64,000 nucleotides of DNA. Source: Paenibacillus pasadenensis DSM 19293. Its GTDB lineage: Bacteria; Bacillota; Bacilli; Paenibacillales; Paenibacillaceae. The translations under genes and the position numbers were made by a program. Shown piece after piece: positions 45,401-54,125 of the stretch. The notes below the pieces were generated by a model. It was not told where the DNA came from. It saw nothing but the letters and a program-made list of their open reading frames with translations, and ran no database searches. Numbering within the stretch: the first letter of the stretch is position 1; every line of letters starts with the position of its first letter. Location of the stretch: positions 186,001 through 250,000 of the forward strand of contig NZ_AULW01000001.1 of the NCBI RefSeq assembly GCF_000422485.1. The letters are read 5' to 3'.

Positions 45401-45595
45401 GTCCTTGATGACGCGGCCGAGCACATGCCCGATATGCGGCTTGCCGTTCGCCGTCGGCGGTCCCTCGTAGAACACGAAGTTCGGCTTGCCTGCGCGGTTG
45501 TCGATGGAAGCCTTGAACGTCTCCTCCGTCTTCCACTTGTCCAGCACGCGCAGCTCGCGCGCGCGGGCCTTCTCCTTCACATCCACTCTTTGCAT
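42491..45595 (-). CDS. ileS: isoleucyl-tRNA synthetase
   Basis: A 1034-residue class I synthetase that charges tRNA-Ile and edits valine. The HIGH motif is GKPHIGHVLGR at about residues 52-62, and KMSKSKGN is near residue 595. The editing domain segment TTTPWTLPANTAIAVNP is intact, and the anticodon-binding C-terminal domain runs to the end without the zinc-binding cysteines of the shorter form. The length and the pattern fit the long, eukaryote-like IleS2 type, which often gives resistance to mupirocin; that is an inference from architecture only. A T-box leader precedes it, so it is induced by uncharged tRNA-Ile. Confidence 0.95.
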   Translation of the reverse strand: MQRVDVKEKARARELRVLDKWKTEETFKASIDNRAGKPNFVFYEGPPTANGKPHIGHVLGRVIKDFIGRYKTMSGYRVVRKAGWDTHGLPVELGVEKELGISGKQEIENYGVEAFVKKCQASVFEYERQWRELTEAIGYWTDMDDPYITLKNSYIESVWHILSTIHGKGLLYRGHRVSPYCPCCQTTLSSHEVAQGYEDVKDLSATVKFPLENGEGHLLAWTTTPWTLPANTAIAVNPDLTYVKAKKDGEVYFVAEALVDSVFKGDDKPEIVGSVKGAELVGLAYRAPFDYVPVDKGHVVIGADFVSDTSGTGMVHIAPAHGDDDYKTARKNGISLLAVVNNQGRYVDEVTDLAGRFVKDGEVDIEIVKMLSEKGLLFSKEKYEHSYPFCWRCKSPLIYYATESWFIETTAVKEQLIANNSGVDWYPGHIREGRFGKFLEDLVDWNISRNRYWGTPLNVWVCEATGKEYAPSSLADLRERSVTELPEDFELHKPYVDEVKLRSPFAEGAVMTRTPEVIDVWFDSGSMPFAQQHYPFENEGRFAEQYPADIICEGIDQTRGWFFSLLAVSTLYNGQAPYKAVISTGHVLDENGQKMSKSKGNVIDPWEIIDEYGTDAFRWALLADSAPWNSKKFSRGIVGEAKSKVIDTIVNTHAFFALYASIDGFDPSEHQGRVSAAKLDRWIVSRLNTLVRTVVTGLESWDFLNSAKAIEAFVDELSNWYIRRSRDRFWGSGLTDDKLNAYATLRDVLLTLSRLIAPYAPLLAEDVYGNLGGKGSVHLADYPTVDESAIDAELERDMETARTIVELARNVRNETGIKTRQPLSELIVSLSGEFALTDYEEIVKDEINVKAIRVETSDSGFVDFALKLNLKVAGKKFGKNVGPIQAYLKGLDVDGARAIVTGGSFVFASPDGEEATVALEELLVEKQAKAGFASASGGGVTVALNTDITPELEREGWVREVIRAVQDTRKKLDLPIEKRVELVLDADAELTAALQENDELLQSSVLLSSVSYGSEAGMERVQLGERSLGLLIRG

Positions 45596-45635
45596 CGCTC
45601 AACACTCCTCTTGGAAAATAAGCTCTTGAAAATAA

Positions 45636-45995
45636 AAAAGCCCGCCCCTTGGAAAGGGACGAGCGTAAACTCGCGATACCACCCTGATTCGAACGCATCG
45701 ACAGCGGCCTGTCGATCCCGACAGCCGTCAGCGCGAGCGCTCCTCGGCAGCGGATCGAACCTGCGCAATCCGCGTTCCCTGTAACGGAGGACATCCGGCG
45801 GCGCTTACTGGGACCGTCCAGCCCTGGGGGCCGAAGCGGCCGATTCGGCGGCGCTTCTCGGAGAGGATGCACGTCTGGGTTCCGAACGCCGGCTTGCAGC
45901 TCTGGGCCGGCTCTCTGGGGATCTTCCCCGCAGGGCGCGTGTTCTCGTCAATGAAGTTGCTATAGTTACGGTCGGTCTATCATCGGCATTTCTAT
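45636..45995 (-). promoter_or_regulatory. T-box leader of ileS
   Basis: The minus strand carries the T-box core AGGGTGGTATCGCGAG (complement near 45670-45687), followed by a terminator CTCGTCCCTTTCC/AAGGGGCGGGC with six U (45634-45664). An AGAGAG bulge motif lies upstream. The downstream gene implies an Ile specifier, but the codon was not located with certainty. It fills the 450-base gap between ileS and the next gene. Confidence 0.9.
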
Positions 45996-46001
45996 ACTAG
46001 G

Positions 46002-46031
46002 TTATACCTCATACCGGCAAAAGGTGTCAAC
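46002..46031 (-). promoter_or_regulatory. sigma-A promoter of the ileS T-box transcript
   Basis: TTGACA (46026-46031), an 18-base spacer and GTATAA (46002-46007). It lies directly past the stop of the giant secreted-protein gene (46051). Confidence 0.78.
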
Positions 46032-46050
46032 CGTCCGTCTGCGGCTGCCG

Positions 46051-49000
46051 CTATTGCTTGCGGTGCACGCCCGCGGCGCCGAGCGCCGAGCCGATGATGC
46101 GGATCGGCACGTCCGCCGTCTTGCGGGTGCCGTTGCGGTACACAACCTCGAAGCGGATCGTATAGTCGCCCTTGGACAGTCCATCCGTCAGATGCGCCCA
46201 CCGCTCGTGATGCAGCTCGCCCGCATAATGGCGATCGGCCGTCACCGGCTTCAGGATGGAGCGTGCGTCCAGCCCGCCTCCGGCCGTCAAGCTTGCCGTC
46301 ACCTGCAGCACCGGAGCCGGGACCGGATAGCCTTGCACGATCAGCTTCTCCCCGGCATAAAACTCCTTCGGATGCTGCGCCGTCTCGTGGCCGAGCCGGT
46401 CATGGATTTCCTTCCAGTCCGCCGTATGGCCGACATCGGCGCTCAGTCCAAGCGGCACGACCGGGATCGGCTTCGCCGCCGTCGCTTCCGCCTTGCCGTC
46501 GCTGACCGTCAGCGTCACCTGATAGGTGCCGGGCAAGGACCGTTCAAGGAGCGGCGGAGCCGCATGCAAGCTCGTCCGGCCCGACGGGTCGAGCACGGTC
46601 CATTTCGCCGTAAGCGCGTCTCCGTCCGGATCGGACGAGCGGTCGAGCAGCTGGATCGGGTCGCCTTCGTAGACCGGCTTCGGCGTCCAGTCGAAGTCCG
46701 CTGCCGGCGGGCGGTTCGTCTCGATGTAGAAGAACTTCGGCGCGCTCTCCCCCCAATCGAAGCCGTCCAAAACTTTGACCACGATGTAAAGATTCGTGTA
46801 CTCCGGAAGATCGGCTGCGGGAATGTAGGTTTCGTCGCTCCCGTTCTTGATGCCCGAATCGTGGACGATGACGCCCCCATAGCGGTAAATCTTCACCTGG
46901 TACTTTGCTTGCGGATCGCTGTCCGCATCGCCATAGGTCCATTTGAATTTCGGGCGGAACTCAGTCAGCTTTTCCGGCTTCGTCTGATCGGCAGACGAAG
47001 GAGCGAAGATGTCCGCGGTCGGGATCCGATTGACGACTTGGACCGTTTTTGAAACCGTATCGGTCTGGCCCAGCTTGTCCTCCACCACCTGACGGATTCG
47101 GAAAGTTCCCATCGTGCTGAACGTCTTGGTCCAAATCGTTCGGCTTTGGCTGGCCATCATTTCCGTCCCGCCGTCCAAATTGCGGATGAAGTAGTCATGG
47201 GGAAGATTTTGCCGCGCCCCGTCTTCCTTGTCCCAGGCCGTTGAATCCATGCTGATCTCGACGCCTCGATACGTCGTCGTGCGGCTCAGGTTGAAGCCGG
47301 CGTGCGGAGGCTCGTCCGGCTGCGGCAGCGTGCCGACGTAGACGGTTTTCTCCGTGTAATCGCTCCAGGCTTCGTATTCATCCTTCACCGCCAGGCCAAC
47401 CGTATATTCTCCGATTTCATCCGGGGTAACCAACTTGGTTCGAACGAATTTGCCCGATGGAGAGATATAATAAAACTTCTTCTCCAGCACGCCTTTTGTC
47501 CGGAAGTAGTCGATGCCCGTCGCTTCGGTCGAGTAATGGCTGCTCGACAAATACCGATCGGGGTCCCGGCTGCGGTCCGTCCACAAGACAGTCCCGTTCG
47601 ATGCGAGCGAGACATCGAAATCGGAAATTGGCGGCCGGTGGATGATGACATCGCGTACCGACTCGTTGCTCTCCTTGCGGTATTCGTCGAAGTCCATCTT
47701 CGGATAGAAATAGTCAGGATGCGGATCATCCTTGGACTTGTAGCTGATTCGATACAAGCCCACCTTGTCGATGATAGCAGCAGGCGCTGTAAACCATTTC
47801 CCGCTCAAGGCAGAAGCTCCTGATTTGCCGTCCTGGGCATCGAGGAATTTCTGGGACAGCTGGACGTACTTCCATGAGGTCAGGTCCTTGATTAACGGAT
47901 CGTTCTCCGTGTCCGTGTTCCGGATCGTATAGATCAGCGGTTTCCCGACGAGGCCGACGCCGTTCAGCACGGTCGCCGTACTGATTGGGGTCAGGTCCGT
48001 ATAGCTCACCTGGAAAAATTCCGTTTTGGGAATCTCGGCGAACGGCCCAAACTTTCCTTCTGTGTACGTAGTCTCGTTGATGTCAATGACAGGCGTGCCG
48101 TCTACATAGACCTTGATCTTTCCGTCGAGAACTTGAATCTTAAACGTGTACTTTTGGGCCAGATTGATTGGATAGGATGCGCTTTGAAGCACCTTCCTCG
48201 TTCCTCCGGCGACCTGGACCAGGCTGACTGAGTCATGATTGACCTCGACGCGGTACATGTTCCGGTTATCCTGCGCGTGGAACGAATAGCCCGAATAGAG
48301 ATACGACGGAGCTGACATGTTAAGCTTCATCTTGAAACTGTACGAGACATTCTTCATCTTTGCTTGACCGAGCAGTTGGTTGTGGGAAGAGATATAGGCT
48401 CCTTCCGGCCGACTTTCGCGAGGCGCATAGACTTCTGTTCGCCGGTCGTTGGTTGCCACCGTAAAAGCACCGTTGTTGATCGGCACGGCGAAATTGCCTA
48501 CGGCCGCCAGCTGCGTGAGCGAGAAGTCGGACGTGCTGATCTTGTATAGCGTCTCCCGGTCTTGGAAGACGAAGTTGTTCTGATTATCAATCCGTATGTT
48601 TCTATAAATGGACTGCAGCTGAGGATAATCTCGGATGGTCGTTATCGTTCCGTTATCTTGAATTCGGATCAGCTTTGCCCCTCGCTCGTAGTTGTCCAGC
48701 AAAGCGTAGTTCGTATCGGTCACGTGCATGACTCGGGTCCCATAGTCAAAGCTGGAGATTGGATCCGCGTAGGAGTAGGGATGGTTCCGATCATAAACAC
48801 CCGTGTTGGTTACGACCCATTTTCCATCAAACGTGACAAAGATACGGTCGTCTGGTGTACGAATAAGGTTCTGGTACCGGTCCGTGTCATCCTCCAGATT
48901 CCGGCTAAAATAGACTTTCGATGAACTGGAGAAGGTACGGTACGACGAGGTGACATAGTTCATGTCTTTATCGACGCTGCCGGCGACAATGGACTCGGCT

Positions 49001-52000
49001 CCGAGAATATAGTTATGCTCATATTCGGTGTTGTTGTACCATTGCTTTTCGCTCTTCACTCCGTCCCATGTGAACGATGTTTTTAGTGGAGTTCCGTTGC
49101 TGCTGTTCTGGTACTCCGCATAGTAGTAGAGATGGTCGGAAAAAGCTGTCGGCACGCTGCCTGCATTCAGGTTCGGCGTCGTTCCCAGTACCGTAGGGTA
49201 ATCGACTTTGATCCATTTGCCGTTGGCATACACTTCTCCCCGTATGGCAAACGGGGTTCCGGCAGGATTAAGGAAGGAATCGGCGTAGTAACTTCTGATT
49301 TTGCTGGCATCGCCATACAGCCGGGTGTGCACAATCCCCGTGTACAGATCAACTGCAACGATGCCTTCTAGTCCCGTTCGGCTGCCGATTTTCACTCCAT
49401 CCCGATAAAAATCGTACGTGTAGACGTACGTATTTTTATCGTAGTTGGAGATGGCCGTGACGCCGCCAGATAAAAGGGCTGACTGCATGAAACCGGTAAA
49501 GGAACGATCATCGACCGGATTGCTGCGTACGGTCCGAGGATATCCGTCGTTTCCAACCATGAAGAGCTCCGCGCGGTTGAACGTCGCCCACGGGGCAGCC
49601 AAGGCTCCATTTGCTGGATTGTAGACCCAGGAAGAAATTTTTGTCTCGGCTCCAAAGTTGCTGTTTCCCCACTTGGTGCGATCTTCTGCCATTGTTTTCG
49701 TGCTGATCGGTACCGACACAAGGGGTTCAGGCTCCAGGCTTTCGGAAGTGACGTCGAATGATACCTGCGGGGCGTCGTTGATGACCTCAAAGTCAAAGTA
49801 GCCTGTAGCCTCCTTGCCGTAGTCTTCTTTTACATACACTTTGAATCGATACCGGCCGACTTTGGCTCCTTTGAAGTCAAACGTCTTGTCTGCTCGCATG
49901 GTGATGGTGACTTCGGGTTCGGAGTAGTTGCCGTCATTATTCGCATCGTAGCGATACGCCACCTGGTTCAGGACGATATTGTCTCCGTCCGGAGAGTAGC
50001 TGGTGTTTTTGAACGCGACGCTTGCATTCCGTAGCGCTGGACTCGGAAACTCCAGCTTGGGAACCGGCGGCATGTCTTCGAGGACAGTAAGCATCTTTTC
50101 GGCCGGCTGAAGCGATTTCAAGCCTAAGCTGTCATAGACATCCAGCTTGATCTTGTACTCGCCCGGCGTGTCGTAGATTTCTCTGATGCCAGACCACTCG
50201 TCGCGAGCGTGGTCAATGGTCCGCCCTTTGATTGGACTGTAGCTGCTGTTAGCGTCAAATTTAGGGGAGTAGGGCCGGTCTTCCCGGATTTGAGATGGAC
50301 CATTGATGATCGGAATCGGGTTGGGCGGCACGACATTGATGCTGGTGCATCCGCTGCCGGTGGCTCCCCACTGGTCCCGGACGGTGGCGCAGATGGAATA
50401 AAATCCATTCTGATCCATCGTGACGTTTGGATACTCCCACATCATCGTCTCGCCGCCGAATCGATTCGGAAGATTGCGAATCCATTCGCTGGAACTCCCG
50501 GAGAAGTCATAGCCTTCAAATGTTACGCTGTCCCCTGGATCGGGATCCGAAATGCTGAGCACGTTCAAGGTCAGACGCTCATTCTGCGGCGTTGAAGAGA
50601 CCGGTTTCGTCGGATCACCGGACGGATCGATCCATCCGATTTTGATGACCGGCGGGCTGTTCTTGGACGGGCCGGTAATGGTCAACATCTTGGGGCCGAC
50701 CTCGGCTTCCCCGCAGCTTGTCTTAAGGATCATGTACACCTGGAAGGTGCCGACGCCTAGAAGAGAAGGCCATCTCTCGAACGAATACGACGTCTCCGTG
50801 GAATAGTTGTAATACGCCGGGCTTGTATAGGTGTACGGCCCCTGCTTGATTTGCCAGGTATGAGAAACATAGGTGCACTGGTTCAGGACAAAATCTTTGG
50901 GTTTTAAAGAGAAGGTGTCCCGATAGGCGATAACCGGTTTTATGACGTCAAAATCGCCCGTGAAGCTTTTAGGCGCTTCCTCGTAAAAAAAGGATAAGTA
51001 AGCTTTAGGAACAGCTTTCGTCAGTTGTACTTGTTGATCCGGCTTGCTCGTCGGTATAGAGTCGAATGTTGTATACGAAAGATTAGATCCGATCAGGGTG
51101 CCGTAGCTCGTCGTTGCAGTATACGTCTTTGAGTAAGGAAGTGGGGATGCTTCCAAGCTTTCTTCGTTTTTATTGACGTAAGCTCCGGTCGGACCGGCTC
51201 GAACCATGTGACGGATATTCACTTCTCCTGCTGCTGGGTCTCCGCCTGATGTCTTTTTCTTGTAGTAAAGATTCAAGTTATAGGTGTCAAATAGTCCATT
51301 ATAGGTAAACTTGCTCGGATTGCCCGATACAATTCCTCCTTCAGGCGCACCTCCAGTCGTGCTTTTCTTGTGTCCCACATATTCGTACTCTGCATGTGAC
51401 TGAGGATTTCCCGTAGGGTATTGATTTCCTACCGTCATCCGATAGCTCTGAGCTGGGAAAACTTCATTAATCTTCGTGCCGTCCGTCAAATAATGATTTA
51501 CGTTTACTTGTCCGTCTAGCTCAAATTCGAAGAGAACGGGGAAAAAGTATTTATAAGCTTTTACACCACTATTACAGGTACTGCAAGATCCATCGTTAGT
51601 CCTAGAGTCGTAGTTCTCTGGAGAATCCAGATCCCCCACGATTTTTAGATGGAATGTTACCGTACTTGTTCCAATTCCTCCTCGGTTAGTCACCTGAGGA
51701 GTTCCGTTCTTATCTCGAGTATTTGGGACATACCGTACATAATCAGGCCATGTCTTCTTATCTGGTTTATTTGAAGCGATGTCCATCCTTGAATTATTAA
51801 AATAGTCTATATTTTCTCCGGTATAAGAAAAGCTCAATACATTGACAGTTTTAATCGACCTTCCGGGAAATGAGAATCTATAATCGTCTTCCATAACTCG
51901 ATTTGCACCACCGGGTTTGTCTTGACCACTCCAGCTTCCTCCAGAATTAGACATGATCTCGTAAGACATAAATCCTACCCCGTACCACTTGTTTTTACTC

Positions 52001-52122
52001 GAATTATACACTGGCTGTATATTAGCACTACCGTCAACATCGGCACTAGCTTTCTGAATCGGGTAGAAAGGTAACGCAGTCATTAATAGAAAGAATATTA
52101 AAATTCGCGTTAGATTTTTCAC
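46051..52122 (-). CDS. giant secreted multidomain protein (PKD/Ig-like, LamG-like)
   Basis: A 2023-residue precursor with a signal peptide of about 27 residues (ILIFFLLMTALPFYPIQKASA in part). The N-terminal beta region has a CSTC motif near residue 180 and two MucBP-like segments. PKD/Ig-like modules follow from about 485 (SPPVIKIGWIDPSGD), then a propeller-like part near 1100-1230, a LamG-like domain at about 1260-1370 (FKMKLNMSAPSYLYSGYSFH), and more PKD and Fn3-like modules to the end. There is no catalytic motif and no LPXTG, SLH or membrane anchor at the C terminus. It may be an adhesin or matrix protein. The start is GTG 52122, with GGGGTG eight bases upstream. GC is low at the 5' end and normal for the window at the 3' end. 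Confidence 0.85.
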   Translation of the reverse strand: MKNLTRILIFFLLMTALPFYPIQKASADVDGSANIQPVYNSSKNKWYGVGFMSYEIMSNSGGSWSGQDKPGGANRVMEDDYRFSFPGRSIKTVNVLSFSYTGENIDYFNNSRMDIASNKPDKKTWPDYVRYVPNTRDKNGTPQVTNRGGIGTSTVTFHLKIVGDLDSPENYDSRTNDGSCSTCNSGVKAYKYFFPVLFEFELDGQVNVNHYLTDGTKINEVFPAQSYRMTVGNQYPTGNPQSHAEYEYVGHKKSTTGGAPEGGIVSGNPSKFTYNGLFDTYNLNLYYKKKTSGGDPAAGEVNIRHMVRAGPTGAYVNKNEESLEASPLPYSKTYTATTSYGTLIGSNLSYTTFDSIPTSKPDQQVQLTKAVPKAYLSFFYEEAPKSFTGDFDVIKPVIAYRDTFSLKPKDFVLNQCTYVSHTWQIKQGPYTYTSPAYYNYSTETSYSFERWPSLLGVGTFQVYMILKTSCGEAEVGPKMLTITGPSKNSPPVIKIGWIDPSGDPTKPVSSTPQNERLTLNVLSISDPDPGDSVTFEGYDFSGSSSEWIRNLPNRFGGETMMWEYPNVTMDQNGFYSICATVRDQWGATGSGCTSINVVPPNPIPIINGPSQIREDRPYSPKFDANSSYSPIKGRTIDHARDEWSGIREIYDTPGEYKIKLDVYDSLGLKSLQPAEKMLTVLEDMPPVPKLEFPSPALRNASVAFKNTSYSPDGDNIVLNQVAYRYDANNDGNYSEPEVTITMRADKTFDFKGAKVGRYRFKVYVKEDYGKEATGYFDFEVINDAPQVSFDVTSESLEPEPLVSVPISTKTMAEDRTKWGNSNFGAETKISSWVYNPANGALAAPWATFNRAELFMVGNDGYPRTVRSNPVDDRSFTGFMQSALLSGGVTAISNYDKNTYVYTYDFYRDGVKIGSRTGLEGIVAVDLYTGIVHTRLYGDASKIRSYYADSFLNPAGTPFAIRGEVYANGKWIKVDYPTVLGTTPNLNAGSVPTAFSDHLYYYAEYQNSSNGTPLKTSFTWDGVKSEKQWYNNTEYEHNYILGAESIVAGSVDKDMNYVTSSYRTFSSSSKVYFSRNLEDDTDRYQNLIRTPDDRIFVTFDGKWVVTNTGVYDRNHPYSYADPISSFDYGTRVMHVTDTNYALLDNYERGAKLIRIQDNGTITTIRDYPQLQSIYRNIRIDNQNNFVFQDRETLYKISTSDFSLTQLAAVGNFAVPINNGAFTVATNDRRTEVYAPRESRPEGAYISSHNQLLGQAKMKNVSYSFKMKLNMSAPSYLYSGYSFHAQDNRNMYRVEVNHDSVSLVQVAGGTRKVLQSASYPINLAQKYTFKIQVLDGKIKVYVDGTPVIDINETTYTEGKFGPFAEIPKTEFFQVSYTDLTPISTATVLNGVGLVGKPLIYTIRNTDTENDPLIKDLTSWKYVQLSQKFLDAQDGKSGASALSGKWFTAPAAIIDKVGLYRISYKSKDDPHPDYFYPKMDFDEYRKESNESVRDVIIHRPPISDFDVSLASNGTVLWTDRSRDPDRYLSSSHYSTEATGIDYFRTKGVLEKKFYYISPSGKFVRTKLVTPDEIGEYTVGLAVKDEYEAWSDYTEKTVYVGTLPQPDEPPHAGFNLSRTTTYRGVEISMDSTAWDKEDGARQNLPHDYFIRNLDGGTEMMASQSRTIWTKTFSTMGTFRIRQVVEDKLGQTDTVSKTVQVVNRIPTADIFAPSSADQTKPEKLTEFRPKFKWTYGDADSDPQAKYQVKIYRYGGVIVHDSGIKNGSDETYIPAADLPEYTNLYIVVKVLDGFDWGESAPKFFYIETNRPPAADFDWTPKPVYEGDPIQLLDRSSDPDGDALTAKWTVLDPSGRTSLHAAPPLLERSLPGTYQVTLTVSDGKAEATAAKPIPVVPLGLSADVGHTADWKEIHDRLGHETAQHPKEFYAGEKLIVQGYPVPAPVLQVTASLTAGGGLDARSILKPVTADRHYAGELHHERWAHLTDGLSKGDYTIRFEVVYRNGTRKTADVPIRIIGSALGAAGVHRKQ

Positions 52123-52141
52123 CTTCTATGCACCCCGCAAC

Positions 52142-53149
52142 TTATTTCCAAGGATTTTTTGAAATTACTGCCACATCACTAAATGCCGTTAAATAAACGT
52201 AGGAAGGTTTAGAGGGATCAAATCTCTCCCAATCCTTATCATCATAATTTTCCATATCCACACTTGCAATTTTGGGGAAATAGTTTATTACCGAAGTATT
52301 CCCTAGTGATCGCATTGCTCTTATCTCGGTTCTTGTTCTAGGTTTTTTATCGGTTTCCAGAAAACTGATACTCATTGGGAATGAACCCCTATAAGAAGTA
52401 TAAAGAGCAAGGTAATCCTCGTTTTTCGAGTTAACCGTCTTTTCTGCACGATAGAACACCCTTCCGTCAGCATTAAACGGGTAATCACTTCTATCGACTA
52501 AATAAACCTTTACATACTCGCCTTCCTTTAGTGGGTTATTAATCATGAACGGGTATTTGTACAAGTAGGAATAGAATTCCTTTCCCGATTTCAACTCTCC
52601 GACTGCATCTATCTGAGGGATATCTTTATTCCCAATCCAAACAAACTGATTCGTACTGTCCCACTCCACGACTTCCCCGAAGCTCTCCGAAATCACCCGA
52701 ATTGGGACCATCGTCGAACCTGCAGAGGTGAACGACGCCCCGATGTCTGTCAGTGCCTTATCGTTTACAAGGACCCGCTTCGTTCCAATCGTAAGCTGAA
52801 TTTTCTTGCCCTCTTTGGTGATTGTCACTTCTTTCCCGGAATAAGCCACCTTGGCACCCAGCGTCTCGGATACGGCCCGGATCGGAACGAAAACGGAACC
52901 ATCTTTGAGCTGCGCTTTGCCTCCTGGCGTTTCGATCTTCCTCGCGTTATACAAGACCTCTACCTGCACCTTCGGCTTGATGACCGTATAGTCGAATCCC
53001 GCATAGGCAGGATCAGCAAAAATGAATCCGCTTCCTGCCACGACTGATAATGAAATTACGCTCGAAATGGCTTTAAGCACTGCATTGTTGGCACCTCTAA
53101 CCGCTCCGGTCCGTCCTGCCTTAACAACTGTCTTTTTCATCTTCTTCAC
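52142..53149 (-). CDS. secreted stalk-domain (CuAO N-terminal) protein
   Basis: A 335-residue precursor with a long, basic signal region (ISSVISLSVVAGSGFIFADPAYA). The stalk domain at about residues 75-180 has paired motifs DGSVFVPIRAVSETLGAKV and GSTMVPIRVISESFGEVVEWD. The rest is a beta-rich domain with no family known to me (YVKVYLVDRSDYPFNADGRV). It is 19 bases upstream of the giant gene and co-directional, so the two are probably one operon and may form one surface assembly. GTG 53149 follows GGTGGAG; ATG 53140 is an alternative. Its GC is clearly lower than in the flanking housekeeping genes. Confidence 0.83.
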   Translation of the reverse strand: MKKMKKTVVKAGRTGAVRGANNAVLKAISSVISLSVVAGSGFIFADPAYAGFDYTVIKPKVQVEVLYNARKIETPGGKAQLKDGSVFVPIRAVSETLGAKVAYSGKEVTITKEGKKIQLTIGTKRVLVNDKALTDIGASFTSAGSTMVPIRVISESFGEVVEWDSTNQFVWIGNKDIPQIDAVGELKSGKEFYSYLYKYPFMINNPLKEGEYVKVYLVDRSDYPFNADGRVFYRAEKTVNSKNEDYLALYTSYRGSFPMSISFLETDKKPRTRTEIRAMRSLGNTSVINYFPKIASVDMENYDDKDWERFDPSKPSYVYLTAFSDVAVISKNPWK

Positions 53150-53305
53150 TCACCCTTCTCCACCTTTTGTATATGCGGCCGCTTGCCTTCCGCCGGCTAT
53201 TCTTTATGCTCCAAAACTCTTGAATCCCCTTCGCTCATCCTCCTTTATCGGCAGCTCGGAGACGCCTGGACATAATTCCAAGGAAGTTTAACCCAGAAAA
53301 AAGGC

Positions 53306-53345
53306 AAAAAGCACCCGTTCGCGTGTTGCTCGTGCGAACGGGTGC
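53306..53345 (-). terminator. terminator of divIVA
   Basis: GCACCCGTTCGC pairs perfectly with GCGAACGGGTGC, with five A on the plus strand. It separates divIVA from the two secreted-protein genes downstream. Confidence 0.92.
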
Positions 53346-53375
53346 TTCCCGTAGCGGATGGCTATGCGGTTGAAC

Positions 53376-53873
53376 TCAGCGGCTCGAATGCTCGATCGAC
53401 AGCGTGCTCGATGCGCTCTCAAGCTTGTCCCAGCCGTCTTGGGACAGCAGCTCCAGCTGCGCCTCGACGAGCGTGCGGAACCGCGTGCGGTAGATGGAGG
53501 CCTGCTTCTTAAGCTCCTCGACCTCTAGGCTCACCTTGCGGGACTTCATCAGCGAATCGTTGACGATGCGGTCCGCATTCTTCTCCGCTTCCTTGATGAT
53601 GAGCTGGGCTTCCTTCTTGGCGTTGCCCTTGACTTCGTCGGCCGCTTCCTGCGCCACGATGATAGTCTTGCTGAGCGTTTCCTCAATATTGGCGAAATGA
53701 TTCAGCTTCTCCTGCAGGTTGAGAATTTGGTTTTGCAGGTCCTTGTTTTCCCGGATCAGCGCCTCGTAATCCTTGATGACCTGATCGAGGAACTCGTTGA
53801 CCTCATCCTCGTCATACCCGCGAAGTCTCCGGCCGAACTCCTTGTTATGTATGTCCAATGGCGTCAGCGGCAT
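53376..53873 (-). CDS. divIVA: septum-site / cell-pole protein DivIVA
   Basis: A 165-residue coiled-coil protein that binds curved membrane at poles and septa. The N-terminal lipid-binding domain is clear (TPLDIHNKEFGRRLRGYDED, EVNEFLDQVIKDYE), and two coiled-coil stretches follow (ENKDLQNQILNLQEKLNHF, and residues 75-145). The start is ATG 53873 behind GGAGGTG; a longer upstream frame is not used. In related genomes divIVA is followed by ileS, but here a terminator and two foreign-looking genes separate them. Confidence 0.95.
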   Translation of the reverse strand: MPLTPLDIHNKEFGRRLRGYDEDEVNEFLDQVIKDYEALIRENKDLQNQILNLQEKLNHFANIEETLSKTIIVAQEAADEVKGNAKKEAQLIIKEAEKNADRIVNDSLMKSRKVSLEVEELKKQASIYRTRFRTLVEAQLELLSQDGWDKLESASSTLSIEHSSR

Positions 53874-54125
53874 TGGGGCACCTCCTGCTTGGTTGGATTC
53901 CTGATGTCTTGGCCGTCCATGGTGTGGCTTATTAATTTCGACAGGTAAAGGCATTTTCCTGCAAAATCCACACGCCGCGAAAAAAAAGACGTCCTTTTTA
54001 CTATCGGCAAAAACAGACCCCTTCAACAGAGCCTTCGCCCTGTAAAAAAAAGGATGACCCCGGCCTGTCCTGCATTCGCGGCGGCGGGTCATCCAGCGCG
54101 CCATCCGGCGACGCTTCCTGCTTTG

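Noticed and set aside
53150-53296. A 13-codon leader peptide (MSEGDSRVLEHKE) before the stalk-domain gene
   Set aside because: The GGAGG site is only about two bases from its ATG, and no attenuator structure follows, so support is too thin.
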